Shown piece after piece: positions 56,043 through 64,000 of a DNA stretch of 64,000 nucleotides. The stretch lies in NCBI RefSeq assembly GCF_019443445.1, contig NZ_CP080378.1, forward strand, positions 1,798,001 through 1,862,000. Reading direction: 5' to 3'. Under the pieces are notes generated by a model, which was not told the origin of the DNA, did no database searches, and was given only the letters and a program-made list of their open reading frames with translations. Position numbers and translations under genes: made by a program. The DNA is from Massilia sp. PAMC28688. GTDB taxonomy: Bacteria; Pseudomonadota; Gammaproteobacteria; Burkholderiales; Burkholderiaceae_D. The number at the start of each line of letters is the position of its first letter. Positions within the stretch are counted from its first letter, which is position 1.

Positions 56043-56071
56043 AGCGCCGGTCAGCGTGGCCGGCGCTTTTT
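56043..56071 (+). terminator. Rho-independent terminator of the chitinase gene
   Basis: AGCGCCGG and CCGGCGCT form a perfect 8-bp stem around a 9-bp loop, followed by TTTTT and, after CGC, a second T run. It begins 13 bp after the chitinase stop. Confidence 0.88.
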
Positions 56072-56092
56072 CGCTTTTTCAGGGAGCAGTGC

Positions 56093-57127
56093 TTGAAACA
56101 GAAAACCACATTCAAGACCGTCACTGCGGTCAACGACAACTGGCGCAGCTGGATCGCCGAGAACCTGCTGCTGGGCGTGCACCCGGACGCCATTGCCGGC
56201 GTGCTGGCGCAAAACGGCGTCCCGCCGCTGGCCGCCCGCGGCGAAGTGGAAGCGGCACTGCGCAGTCCATATCTGCGCGGTGTGACGAGGCTTGCCAACC
56301 GTGTCGCCAAGCGCGACTGGGTACTGGGCATTCAGGCCACGCTCGATCGGATGGGCGGCTCGGCCACACCTGAGGTGCCGCGCAAGGACAAGTTATCGGG
56401 CGAGGACTTCTTCCGCCAGCACTACCTGACCAACCGACCCGTGATCATCACCGGCATGCTTGACCATTTTCCGGCGCTATCCAAGTGGAACCTCGACTAT
56501 TTTGGCGAGCGCTTTGGCGAGCGCATGGTCGAAGTGCAGTTCGGCCGTGACGCCGATCCCCAATATGAGCTAAACAGTATTGCGCATAAACGGCAGATCG
56601 CGTTTGGTGAATACGTGGAGATGATCCGAACGAGCGGCAGCAGCAATGACTTCTACATGACCGCCAACAACGACAACCAGAACCGCGAATCGCTGAAGGA
56701 ACTGTGGGAAGACGTGGGCACGCTGCCGGCATACCTGGCCGACGATCCTGAGCGGCGTGGCTTTTTCTGGTTTGGGCCGGCGGGGACGATCACACCGCTG
56801 CATCACGACCTGACCAACAACTTCATGGCGCAGATTGTGGGGCGCAAGCGGGTGCGGCTGATTGCGCCGAGTGAGCTGGCGAGCGTGTACAACCACCGCC
56901 ACTGCTTCACGGAAGTCGACGCGCGCGCACCGGACCTGCAGCGATTTCCTGCGATGGCGGGGGTGCCGATCCACGACTGTGTGCTCGAACCGGGCGAGAT
57001 TCTATTCCTGCCGGTGGGCTGGTGGCACCACGTGGAAGCGCTGGACGTCTCGGTCACGCTGGCCTACACCAACTTCCGCTGGCCCAACGACTTCTTCAGC
57101 AACTACCCGTCCCACCACGACTTCTAA
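56093..57127 (+). CDS. JmjC/cupin-8-type 2-oxoglutarate dioxygenase-like protein
   Basis: A 344-residue protein. After an N-terminal helical region (about 1-100), a cupin-like JmjC domain begins with FFRQHYLTNRPVIITGMLDHFPALSKW. Iron ligands are the His and Asp in PLHHDLTNN and the His in VGWWHHVEALD. The lysine for oxoglutarate could be in IVGRKRVRL. Likely a hydroxylase of a protein or small molecule. The start is taken as TTG 56093 with GGAGC upstream; the in-frame ATG at 56039 lies before the chitinase terminator, so it would put the terminator inside the gene. Confidence 0.82.
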   Translation: MKQKTTFKTVTAVNDNWRSWIAENLLLGVHPDAIAGVLAQNGVPPLAARGEVEAALRSPYLRGVTRLANRVAKRDWVLGIQATLDRMGGSATPEVPRKDKLSGEDFFRQHYLTNRPVIITGMLDHFPALSKWNLDYFGERFGERMVEVQFGRDADPQYELNSIAHKRQIAFGEYVEMIRTSGSSNDFYMTANNDNQNRESLKELWEDVGTLPAYLADDPERRGFFWFGPAGTITPLHHDLTNNFMAQIVGRKRVRLIAPSELASVYNHRHCFTEVDARAPDLQRFPAMAGVPIHDCVLEPGEILFLPVGWWHHVEALDVSVTLAYTNFRWPNDFFSNYPSHHDF

Positions 57128-57142
57128 AACAATTTCCCCACC

Positions 57143-57206
57143 CCAGGGTCAGACCACTTAAACGCCCATAAATCAATTTCCTCCCGCCAGGGTCAGACCA
57201 CTTAAA
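57143..57206 (+). repeat. interspersed repeat, two tandem 44-bp units (left arm)
   Basis: Two direct copies of the core CCAGGGTCAGACCACTTAAA start at 57143 and 57187, exactly 44 bp apart, separated by CATAAATCAATTTCCT. They begin 16 bp after the JmjC gene stop. Confidence 0.9.
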
Positions 57207-57394
57207 GCTCATCAAATCAATTTCCATGCGCAAAATCAGTCGATGAAATAGACGAAGATCTGACGGGATCCATGTGGCCCCCGAGCGCGCACCAGCCCAG
57301 TTCGGAAGTCCGTTTGATCCACATATACATGCGGTGGGCTTTGCTCTGCCGAGCGGCAGTTCGCCCGCGCCGGCAGCGCCGTCGCCCCCGCAGC

Positions 57395-57407
57395 GTGGTC
57401 TGACCAC
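57395..57407. repeat. palindromic relative of the repeat core
   Basis: GTGGTCTGACCAC is a perfect inverted repeat with a single central base, and is followed by TAAACGC as in the full repeat. Confidence 0.75.
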
Positions 57408-57554
57408 TAAACGCAGCTGATAGCAATTTAGTTATAGCAAAAAAATAAATGGAGCAGCTTGGCCTAGTCTACTTTTTCTGTCGTCGGTATCGCGGGATGC
57501 GCCTTTTTTTCAATGAAGCTACATCGCAGCAGCAACTTATCGACCAGCAAGGCC

Positions 57555-57615
57555 AAGTGGTCTGACCCTGGTGATAGGAAATTGATTTTCGTGCGTTTAA
57601 GTGGTCTGACCCTGG
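57555..57615 (-). repeat. interspersed repeat, two tandem 44-bp units (right arm)
   Basis: Two copies of AAGTGGTCTGACCCTGGTG at 57555 and 57599, again exactly 44 bp apart and inverted relative to the left arm. The end is 14 bp from the stop of the nitronate monooxygenase gene. Confidence 0.9.
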
Positions 57616-57629
57616 TGTTAGGAAATTTT

Positions 57630-58583
57630 TTAGAGGGCGAGGCGGGCGCGGGCGGCCTGGTATTCGTCGGCCAGCCGCTGCACCATCTCGGCCACCGTTG
57701 GTACGTCGTCCATCAAGCCCACGCCCTGCCCCGCTCCCCAGATGTCGCGCCAGGCCTTGGCCGTGCCGGAGCCGAAACTCATCTTCGATTTGTCCGACTC
57801 CGGCAGCGCTTCCGGATCCAGGCCGGCATTGACGATCGATTTCTTCAAGTAGTTGCCGTGCACGCCCGTGAACAGGTTGGTGTACACAATGTCCGCCGCC
57901 GTCGATTCGACGATCGCTTCACGGTAGCCTTCCGTGACGTTCGATTCCTGCGTCGCCAGCCAGCGCGAACCAATGTAGGCGAAGTCGGCACCCATGGCCT
58001 GCGCAGCCAATATGGCGTCGCCAGTGGCGATCGATCCCGACAGCGCTATCGGCCCCTTGAAGAATTTGCGCACTTCGCCCACCAGCGCAAACGGCGACAG
58101 CGCCCCCGCATGACCGCCCGCACCCGCCGCCACCAGTATCAGTCCGTCCACCCCCGCTTCCAGCGCCTTCTGCGCATGCCGGATCGAGACCACGTCGTGC
58201 AGCACGATGCCTCCGTAGCCGTGGATGGCGTCGAGCATCTCGCGCGGCGGCGCGCGCAGCGAGGAGATGATGATCGGGACCTGGTGCTTGACGCACATGG
58301 CCACGTCGTGCTCAAGCCGGTCATTCGACTGATGCACGATCTGGTTGACGGCAATCGGCCCTACCCGCACCTGGGGATTGGCGCTCTGGTAGTCGGCCAG
58401 CTCTTTTTTCAGGTCGGTCAGCCAGGTGTCGAGCAGTTCGGCAGGCCGCGCGTTCAACGCGGGAAATGAGCCGACGATGCCCGCCTTGCACTGCGCCGCC
58501 ACCAGCGCAGGACCGCTGGCGATGAACATGGGTGAGGCAATCACGGGCAGGGACAGGTTCTGCAGCACAGCGGGCATGGTCAT
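57630..58583 (-). CDS. nitronate monooxygenase (2-nitropropane dioxygenase family)
   Basis: A 317-residue FMN-binding TIM-barrel enzyme oxidising alkyl nitronates. Family segments: LPVIASPMFIASGPALVAAQCKAG at the N-terminus, HDVVSIRHAQKALEAGVDGLILVAAGAGGHAG carrying the catalytic His in GGHAG, and the FMN phosphate loop SGSIATGDAILAAQAMGADFAYIGSRWLAT. Two ATGs (58583 and 58577) could serve as start. Its 3' end touches the repeat array. Confidence 0.9.
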   Translation of the reverse strand: MTMPAVLQNLSLPVIASPMFIASGPALVAAQCKAGIVGSFPALNARPAELLDTWLTDLKKELADYQSANPQVRVGPIAVNQIVHQSNDRLEHDVAMCVKHQVPIIISSLRAPPREMLDAIHGYGGIVLHDVVSIRHAQKALEAGVDGLILVAAGAGGHAGALSPFALVGEVRKFFKGPIALSGSIATGDAILAAQAMGADFAYIGSRWLATQESNVTEGYREAIVESTAADIVYTNLFTGVHGNYLKKSIVNAGLDPEALPESDKSKMSFGSGTAKAWRDIWGAGQGVGLMDDVPTVAEMVQRLADEYQAARARLAL

Positions 58584-58817
58584 GGGGATCTCGCAAAAAA
58601 AAGTCGGTTGCGGGCCATTATAGAGCGAAAAAAGTACGATCGTGCTGGAAAAATGCAGCGAGTGTCCTGAGTTGGAAATCCGTTGAATTACCAATGCGGC
58701 GAAATCACCCCAGGGCAATGACTAAAGCACAGCAAGGCCGGGGCGTGGCGAGCATTTGTGAAGCGGTATTGGGGCGGTACCCGCCGCACCAAATCAAGGA
58801 ATGGATAACCCAGAGCA

Positions 58818-59738
58818 CTAGCCTTCGTGATTGACCAACATGCCGCCCTCGACCCGCGCGGCCCCGGCCCGCAGCAGCGCCGCCACTGCCCATTGCGCCA
58901 GTTCTTCCGGCGCCTGGCGCAGGTAGCGCCGGCGCGCGCCTTCCATCACCGGAATTGCCGATAGCAGCGCAGGTAGCGCCGCCAGTGCGATCCGCTGGCG
59001 TTCGAGCAGAAGGAACTTGAGAATGACCTTGACGGCGTTTTCGGCATTGCGTGCAGGCCCCGCCTGCAGGTAGTCCAGCCGCGACCGCGCCCGCGCCAGC
59101 GCACTGCCCACATCTTCGAACGGCGCGCCATGACCGGGGATCACGAGTCTTACATCCAGCTGGGCGATCAGGTCGAGCGTGGCCGCTGCTTCTTCGAAGC
59201 CCGATTCGCCATCGAGCTCGGGAAAGATGACGCCGAAGCCGTGCTCCCACAAGGCGTCGGCCGAGATCAGCAAGCCTTCGCGTTCGCAGTAAAAAATGAG
59301 CGAATGCGGGTCGTGCCCGGGCGCGCCCAGGGCCTGCCACGCCAACCCGCCCAGCGCCAGCCGGTTACCGGGCCACACAACACTGTCGAACACGAAGCGC
59401 GGGCACTGCTGCCCGGTGGCCTTGTAACTGAGCGCGTCTTCGTCCCATTGACGCACTTTGTCCGCTTCGGCGGCAGGGATGGCGATGCTGCAGCCATGGC
59501 GCGCTTGCAGGGCCGCGTTGCCGCCGCAATGGTCGGAATGCAGGTGGGTGTTGACGATGCCTGCCAGCGCCGCCCCGCCAAGCGCGTGCTCGACCAGCGC
59601 CAGCGTCTGCGCGCTGTGGGTGACGTAGCCGCTGTCGATCAAAACCGCCGGCCCGGGGCCGGTAAAGAGGACGTTGTTGGACGACAGCCACCCGCGCTCA
59701 AATACACGCATGGTCGGTGGCAGCCGCCCGCCACTCAT
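58818..59738 (-). CDS. MBL-fold metallo-hydrolase
   Basis: A 306-residue metallo-beta-lactamase-fold enzyme. The metal motif THLHSDHCGG is complete, followed by APGHDPHSL, SADALWEHG and VIPGHGAPF with the remaining ligands. The C-terminal third is helical. It could hydrolyse a thioester or similar ester; the substrate is unknown. It is the last gene of a four-gene operon, and its ATG at 59738 overlaps the upstream stop (ATGA). Confidence 0.88.
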   Translation of the reverse strand: MSGGRLPPTMRVFERGWLSSNNVLFTGPGPAVLIDSGYVTHSAQTLALVEHALGGAALAGIVNTHLHSDHCGGNAALQARHGCSIAIPAAEADKVRQWDEDALSYKATGQQCPRFVFDSVVWPGNRLALGGLAWQALGAPGHDPHSLIFYCEREGLLISADALWEHGFGVIFPELDGESGFEEAAATLDLIAQLDVRLVIPGHGAPFEDVGSALARARSRLDYLQAGPARNAENAVKVILKFLLLERQRIALAALPALLSAIPVMEGARRRYLRQAPEELAQWAVAALLRAGAARVEGGMLVNHEG

Positions 59739-60178
59739 TTCTTCATCCGGAACGCCAGGGTGACGCGGGCAAATTCGACAAGGATGTCCTGCGTGCCGCC
59801 ATTGAAGGTCATGAAGGCATTCCCGGTCCGCACCACGAGACGTGGCGGGAACAGCCACGTAAGAAATGGGATGCCGATCATGCGCGCACCCCGCACCTCC
59901 TGCCATTCCACCTGCCGCGTGTAGACCCAGCTCTGGCGAATCCCCTTGCTGTCGATGGTGGTCTCGGCGCGCAGGAACCAGTAGTAGGAGATGGCGAGCA
60001 TAGCGCCGGCGCAGGCCAGCAGTGCCTTGACGCCGAAGCCAAACGCCGGCAGCGAGAAGCGCATGGCGACGCTGACACCATATACCGCCAGCGCCAGTGT
60101 GACGATGGTGGCAAAGACCTTGAAGCCGCGCGAATAGGCAGGCCCTGTCACACTGTTCCGGGGTGCGTAGACACTCAT
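59735..60178 (-). CDS. small membrane protein, PH-domain-like C-terminus
   Basis: A 147-residue protein with two transmembrane helices (about 20-40 and 50-68) and a beta-rich C-terminal part (TTIDSKGIRQSWVYTRQVEWQEVRGARMIG, LVVRTGNAFMTFNGG) that resembles the bacterial PH-like domains next to membrane hairpins. Function unknown. The ATG at 60178 overlaps the DUF1289 stop, and its own stop overlaps the MBL gene start. Confidence 0.7.
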   Translation of the reverse strand: MSVYAPRNSVTGPAYSRGFKVFATIVTLALAVYGVSVAMRFSLPAFGFGVKALLACAGAMLAISYYWFLRAETTIDSKGIRQSWVYTRQVEWQEVRGARMIGIPFLTWLFPPRLVVRTGNAFMTFNGGTQDILVEFARVTLAFRMKK

Positions 60179-60369
60179 TTGAAGTCCAGTTGCTGTTCTC
60201 GGCGCCGGATCTCGGCCCACACGGCGCGCTTGGCGCTGTCGCTGGCACTGCTCCAGCCAATGATTTCATCGATCGTGCGCAGGCAGCCGCGGCACAGGCC
60301 CGTATCGGGCGCCATTTCGCACAGGCTGATGCAGGGCGAGGGCACGGGAGTTTGCTGTTCCGGCATCAT
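60175..60369 (-). CDS. DUF1289 family protein, 64 aa
   Basis: A 64-residue protein with the DUF1289 pattern SPCISLCEMAPDTGLCRGCLRTIDEIIGW: four conserved Cys that could bind zinc or an iron-sulfur cluster, followed by a Trp-containing helix. Role unknown. It overlaps both neighbours by 4 bp. Confidence 0.88.
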   Translation of the reverse strand: MMPEQQTPVPSPCISLCEMAPDTGLCRGCLRTIDEIIGWSSASDSAKRAVWAEIRRREQQLDFK

Positions 60370-60728
60370 GCGGCGATCAGCTCCACGCGGTTGCCAAAAG
60401 GGTCGGCCACGGTGGCGCGCCGGCGTCCATTGACGCTCTCTTCCTCCGTCACGGCAACCCCTGCCTGCGCCAGGCTGCCCAGAAGGCCGGCAAAGTCACT
60501 GGTCGTAAATGCGGGATGGGCTTTGCGGGCAGCCTGAAATTGCGGGTCCGCTCCCAGGTGCAGCTGCGCCGCCCCGCACTGGAACCAGACGCCGCCGCGC
60601 ACGGCGAGCACCGCCGGCTTGGGTATCTCGGCCAGGCCCAGTACGCCGCCATAGAACTGGCGCGCAATGGCTTCGCCGCCCACCGGCATGGCCACCTGCA
60701 CATGGTCCAGGGCTGTGATGTATCGCAT
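60366..60728 (-). CDS. VOC-family (glyoxalase/bleomycin resistance) protein
   Basis: A 120-residue protein of the vicinal-oxygen-chelate fold, with LDHVQVAMPVGGEAIARQFYGGVLGL at the N-terminus, VWFQCGAAQLHLG in the middle and VADPFGNRVEL at the end. Metal ligands may be His8, His near 60 and Glu near 117. The substrate is unknown. The ATG at 60728 has GAGG upstream and begins at the usual position. First gene of the operon VOC-DUF1289-membrane protein-MBL. Confidence 0.88.
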   Translation of the reverse strand: MRYITALDHVQVAMPVGGEAIARQFYGGVLGLAEIPKPAVLAVRGGVWFQCGAAQLHLGADPQFQAARKAHPAFTTSDFAGLLGSLAQAGVAVTEEESVNGRRRATVADPFGNRVELIAA

Positions 60729-60781
60729 TTCCTCACTCCTGTGTCTTGAATCAGACATTATCGCATTCAAGCGAATCACGC

Positions 60782-60809
60782 TTGACCAGGGGCTGCATTT
60801 CTGTAGACT
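60782..60809 (+). promoter_or_regulatory. candidate promoter of the CopG-type regulator gene
   Basis: TTGACC (60782-60787) and TAGACT (60804-60809) are spaced by 16 bp, immediately upstream of the palindromic operator at 60810. Confidence 0.5.
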
Positions 60810-60836
60810 ACCATCCATATAGATGGTGTATGGATG
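60810..60836. promoter_or_regulatory. operator-like overlapping inverted repeats
   Basis: ACCATC-CATATA-GATGGT (60810-60827) is a perfect inverted repeat. Overlapping it, CATCCA (60812-60817) and TGGATG (60831-60836) form a second one. The location, directly after the -10 box and before a ribbon-helix-helix regulator gene, suggests autoregulation. Confidence 0.55.
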
Positions 60837-60861
60837 CCACATAGATGATTACGAGACACAG

Positions 60862-61275
60862 ATGAACGCCCGCGACTTGAAACCAAAACTTGCTGAATCG
60901 GAAAAAATCACGATCAACCTGGGCCATATCGACCTTGGGCAAATCGATCTCCTGGTCAATGAAGGCTTTTATTCGAACCGTACGGACTTGATCCGCACGG
61001 CGATCAGGAACCAGCTCAATACCCATGCGGACGTGGTGCGCCAGACTGTGGCTCGCAAGAGCCTGGTCCTGGGACTGCACCATTACTCACGCGCGGACCT
61101 GGAGGCAGCGCTCAAGGCCGGCGAACGCCTGCAGATCCAGGTGCTGGGCATGGCGAGCATCGCCGCCGATGTCCCGGTCGAGCTGGCCTTGGAAACCATT
61201 GATTCGATTCATGTGCTTGGAGTGTTGCATGCGAGTAGCGCACTCAAGACCGCCCTGGCAAGTCGCATCCAGTGA
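60862..61275 (+). CDS. CopG/ribbon-helix-helix transcriptional regulator
   Basis: A 137-residue regulator. Residues 16-60 form a ribbon-helix-helix domain (SEKITINLGHIDLGQIDLLVNEGFYSNRTDLIRTAIRNQL), with the beta strand that reads DNA and the two helices that dimerise. The C-terminal part (about 75-137) is a separate segment with LVLGLHHYSRADLEAALKAGERLQIQVLGMASI, of unknown function. ATG 60862 follows the palindromic operator by 25 bp. The esterase gene starts 21 bp after its stop, so the two are likely co-transcribed. Confidence 0.88.
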   Translation: MNARDLKPKLAESEKITINLGHIDLGQIDLLVNEGFYSNRTDLIRTAIRNQLNTHADVVRQTVARKSLVLGLHHYSRADLEAALKAGERLQIQVLGMASIAADVPVELALETIDSIHVLGVLHASSALKTALASRIQ

Positions 61276-61296
61276 AGCGCCTAATGAAGGAACACC

Positions 61297-62535
61297 ATGA
61301 AATTCAATAGCAAACTGATGGAGCGCATGCGCGCGGCCACCACAACCTTGTCAGGCAAGGGCCCGGAGGCGGCCACGGCTGCCATCCAGGATGCGCTCAA
61401 GGTACTGTCACCGCGCCAGCCAGCCCAGTCACCGCAGCCGGCGCCGCCCATGCGCGACATCAACCCGCCGCCGGGCACTGCCGCCAACAGCCAGACCCGG
61501 CCGGAGGCGGAGCAGCATGCCCATGCGCGGGCAGCGTCGGCGCCACCGCCGCCGCGTACGCCCATGCAGGATGTGCAGGAGCAGCTCAAGTCGCTCATGC
61601 CGGACATGCTGGCCAATATGGAGCGCCACGGTGTCGGCAACATGCAGGGTTTCAAGATGCCCGGTGCGATGCAGGGCGGCATGAGCACGGCGCCGCCATT
61701 GCCAGGGAAATTTGTTGACGGCAGCTATACCAATGCGGCGGGCACGCGCAGCTACAAGCTGTACATTCCGAGCACGTACGCGGGGGAGGCCGCGCCGCTG
61801 GTGGTGATGTTGCACGGCTGCACCCAGGATCCCGACGACTTTGCCAACGGTACCCAGATGAACCTGCTGGCCGAGGAAATGGGCTGCCTGGTCGTGTATC
61901 CGGCCCAGTCACAGCAGGCCAATGCGTCGCGCTGCTGGAACTGGTTCAGCGCGGTCGACCAGCAGCGCGGACAGGGCGAACCGTCCATCATCGCGGGCAT
62001 CACGGAAACCATCATGCACGATCACGCCGTCCGGCGCGACCAGGTGTTTGTGGCCGGCCTGTCCGCCGGCGGCGCCATGGCTACCATCATGGGAACGCTG
62101 TATCCGGACCTGTACGCGGCCGTGGGTGTGCATTCGGGCTTGCCGTTTGCCGCCGCCCATGACCTGCCGTCGGCACTGGCAGCCATGAAGGGCAATTTTG
62201 GATCGGCCAGGCCAAGCGGCAAGCCGGTTCCCATCATTGTGTTTCATGGCGATAAGGACACGACCGTCCATCCTGCCTGCGGGGACGAAGTCATCAAGCA
62301 AGGAGCGCACACGGCGTCGCGCGATATCGTGGTCGAGCCAGGCCGGGTACCCGATGGGCATGCCTACACCCGCACGGTTCACCAGCGCGCCGACGGCACG
62401 CCCCAGGCAGAACAATGGCTGATCCATGGCGCGGGCCACGCCTGGTCGGGCGGCAGTGTGCACGGCAGCTATACGGATGGCAAAGGGCCTGACGCCAGCC
62501 GCGAAATGATGCGCTTCTTCCAGACCAAGCGCTAG
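61297..62535 (+). CDS. PHB depolymerase-family esterase (type 1 catalytic domain)
   Basis: A 412-residue alpha/beta hydrolase. The N-terminal 135 residues have no signal peptide and are Pro/Ala/Met-rich with low complexity. The catalytic domain (about 138-410) has the oxyanion segment MLHGCTQDPDDFANGTQMN, the lipase box GLSAGG with Ser256, PIIVFHGDKDTTVHP and the His in GAGHAWSGG. Lack of a signal suggests an intracellular or unusually exported esterase or PHB depolymerase. AGGA lies 7 bp before the ATG. It is downstream of the CopG-type regulator. Confidence 0.88.
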   Translation: MKFNSKLMERMRAATTTLSGKGPEAATAAIQDALKVLSPRQPAQSPQPAPPMRDINPPPGTAANSQTRPEAEQHAHARAASAPPPPRTPMQDVQEQLKSLMPDMLANMERHGVGNMQGFKMPGAMQGGMSTAPPLPGKFVDGSYTNAAGTRSYKLYIPSTYAGEAAPLVVMLHGCTQDPDDFANGTQMNLLAEEMGCLVVYPAQSQQANASRCWNWFSAVDQQRGQGEPSIIAGITETIMHDHAVRRDQVFVAGLSAGGAMATIMGTLYPDLYAAVGVHSGLPFAAAHDLPSALAAMKGNFGSARPSGKPVPIIVFHGDKDTTVHPACGDEVIKQGAHTASRDIVVEPGRVPDGHAYTRTVHQRADGTPQAEQWLIHGAGHAWSGGSVHGSYTDGKGPDASREMMRFFQTKR

Positions 62536-62567
62536 CGCAGCACCGGGTGGCGCGGCGCGCCATCCGG

Positions 62568-62843
62568 CTAGCGAGTTGTGCGCGACTTTTCGAAGTACAG
62601 CTTCATGCCGAGCACCCCGGCGGCAAGCATCAGCGTGATGCTGTTGGCCACGACGACGGGCACCGAGTTTATGGCGATCCCGTAGGCAAGCCACAAGCCG
62701 ACGCCAAACATGAAGATGGCGTACATGCCCACCGATAGGCCGGGCGCGCCACGCTGGCGCCAGACCATCAGGACCTGTGGAATGAAGGCACCCGTGGTGC
62801 ACACGGCTGCTGCAAAACCAAGGTGTTCCGCGGTAAGGGGCAT
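62568..62843 (-). CDS. SemiSWEET / PQ-loop transporter, 91 aa
   Basis: A 91-residue membrane protein with three transmembrane helices (about 7-25, 36-56 and 63-80). The motif FIPQVLMVWRQRG with its PQ pair identifies a SemiSWEET, which dimerises to carry sugars. Substrate unknown. Convergent with the esterase gene. Confidence 0.85.
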   Translation of the reverse strand: MPLTAEHLGFAAAVCTTGAFIPQVLMVWRQRGAPGLSVGMYAIFMFGVGLWLAYGIAINSVPVVVANSITLMLAAGVLGMKLYFEKSRTTR

Positions 62844-62981
62844 GCATGCTTTCTGCTCATTGAAGTCCTCCGATTATAAGTTAGCAGGCGGTGATCCCGG
62901 ATATCGGTGTCGTACGAGTGGCCCATGGCGCCCTCCCCTGATGCATTGTCAGGGACTGTCCGGCTTGGACCACGATTTTCG

Positions 62982-63176
62982 TCAATCGCTCGCGGGCAGG
63001 ACGGGGGAACTTTGCTGGGATGCGATATGCCGCGCCAGGCAGGCGGGGCACCAGCAGCTGGCGTCCACGCCCGGCACGGCCACCACGGGCGGCAGCGCCA
63101 CGCACCAGCATGGGGCGTCGAGCCCGTCGGCCATGGCGCATCCGAAACTGGCGCCGCAGCGGCTGCAGGTACTCAT
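62982..63176 (-). CDS. cysteine-rich CWC family protein, 64 aa
   Basis: A 64-residue protein with the pattern CSRCGASFGC near the start and two CWC motifs (PCWCVALPP and SCWCPACL). Likely a zinc-binding small protein; the role is unknown. It lies between the SemiSWEET gene and argB, on the opposite strand to argB. Confidence 0.85.
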   Translation of the reverse strand: MSTCSRCGASFGCAMADGLDAPCWCVALPPVVAVPGVDASCWCPACLARHIASQQSSPVLPASD

Positions 63177-63195
63177 GCGGAAGGCTCTTTCATAG

Positions 63196-64000
<805 letters not shown>

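Larger units (their letters stand above)
57128..57629. other. gap with inverted repeat array
   Basis: A 502-bp gap with no credible gene. Left and right arms each hold two 44-bp repeat units, inverted relative to each other, around a central part of about 345 bp. The centre has a palindromic relative of the repeat (57395-57407) and AT-rich sequence at 57420-57530. Frames crossing it give no recognisable protein. Confidence 0.7.

Noticed and set aside
57217..57426. minus-strand frame of 69 codons inside the repeat array
   Set aside because: It includes repeat sequence in its N-terminal half and has no recognisable transposase or other motif.
57143..57615. CRISPR array
   Set aside because: The 44-bp units are repeated in full with no unique spacers between constant repeats, and the orientation inverts midway. 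No cas genes are present.
58720..58836. 38-codon plus-strand frame (MTKAQQGRGVASICEAVLGR...)
   Set aside because: No ribosome-binding site and no known family; it ends inside the convergent MBL gene. Too little to call a gene, though a gene remnant is possible.

Overview
The window looks like a contiguous chromosomal stretch of a high-GC betaproteobacterium of the Oxalobacteraceae (Massilia / Duganella / Telluria type). This is inferred from gene content and protein style (polyhydroxybutyrate genes, a PEP-CTERM exported protein, a multidomain chitinase, hemA-prfA-prmC, minCDE, kup, ettA, argB) and not from any search. About 65 protein genes are supported. I saw no rRNA, tRNA, CRISPR array, transposase or prophage. 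Both ends cut genes: fadH loses its 3' end at the left edge and argB loses its 3' end at the right edge.

Layout. 1-6.1 kb: fadH, a SRPBCC-fold exported protein, small proteins, proline iminopeptidase and a PLP-dependent amino acid deaminase. 6.1-8.9 kb: a stand-alone AAA ATPase, then phaB and phaA (acetoacetyl-CoA reductase and thiolase of PHB synthesis). 9.2-11.9 kb: metR divergent from a MetE-like gene whose catalytic half is truncated and degenerate. 12.2-14.1 kb: minCDE. 14.9-16.0 kb: an orphan response regulator, then a repeat-rich gap. 16.0-19.8 kb: hemA, prfA, dsbB, prmC. 19.9-24.9 kb: DUF885 peptidase-like protein, gshA, a deacetylase-family protein with a changed active-site residue, and an ElaA-type acetyltransferase. 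24.9-28.5 kb: HAF-repeat PEP-CTERM protein, FKBP-type isomerase, kup. 28.8-33.4 kb: rarD, a two-component system, a DJ-1/PfpI protein and a YfaP-like protein. 33.6-36.7 kb: ettA, a small outer-membrane barrel, an AlkB-family dioxygenase. 36.8-43.8 kb: small proteins, a Cache-GGDEF diguanylate cyclase, DUF2520, DUF924, MgtC and aminopeptidase P genes.

43.9-53.3 kb is the clearest functional unit: a Crp/Fnr-type regulator divergent from an eight-gene, tightly overlapping operon that encodes an acyl-CoA synthetase, a complete branched-chain-amino-acid-type ABC importer (two ATPases, two permeases, one binding protein), a MmcQ/YjbR protein and a PaaK-like CoA ligase. This arrangement suggests uptake of an organic acid followed by CoA activation. 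A perfect inverted repeat in the intergenic region would sit at about -41.5 relative to a predicted start.

53.4-64 kb: a phosphoribosyltransferase, a GH18 chitinase, a JmjC/cupin protein, a second repeat cluster, nitronate monooxygenase, a four-gene operon with 4-bp overlaps (VOC, DUF1289, membrane protein, MBL hydrolase), a divergent CopG-type regulator co-directional with a PHB-depolymerase-type esterase, a SemiSWEET protein, a Cys-rich CWC protein and argB.

The most unusual material is (i) an interspersed repeat family with core GTCAGACCACTTAAACGC, found as 44-bp tandem units in inverted arrangement at 57.1-57.6 kb and again at 15.6-15.96 kb, and (ii) the MetE homologue that keeps its N-terminal domain but has lost the zinc site.
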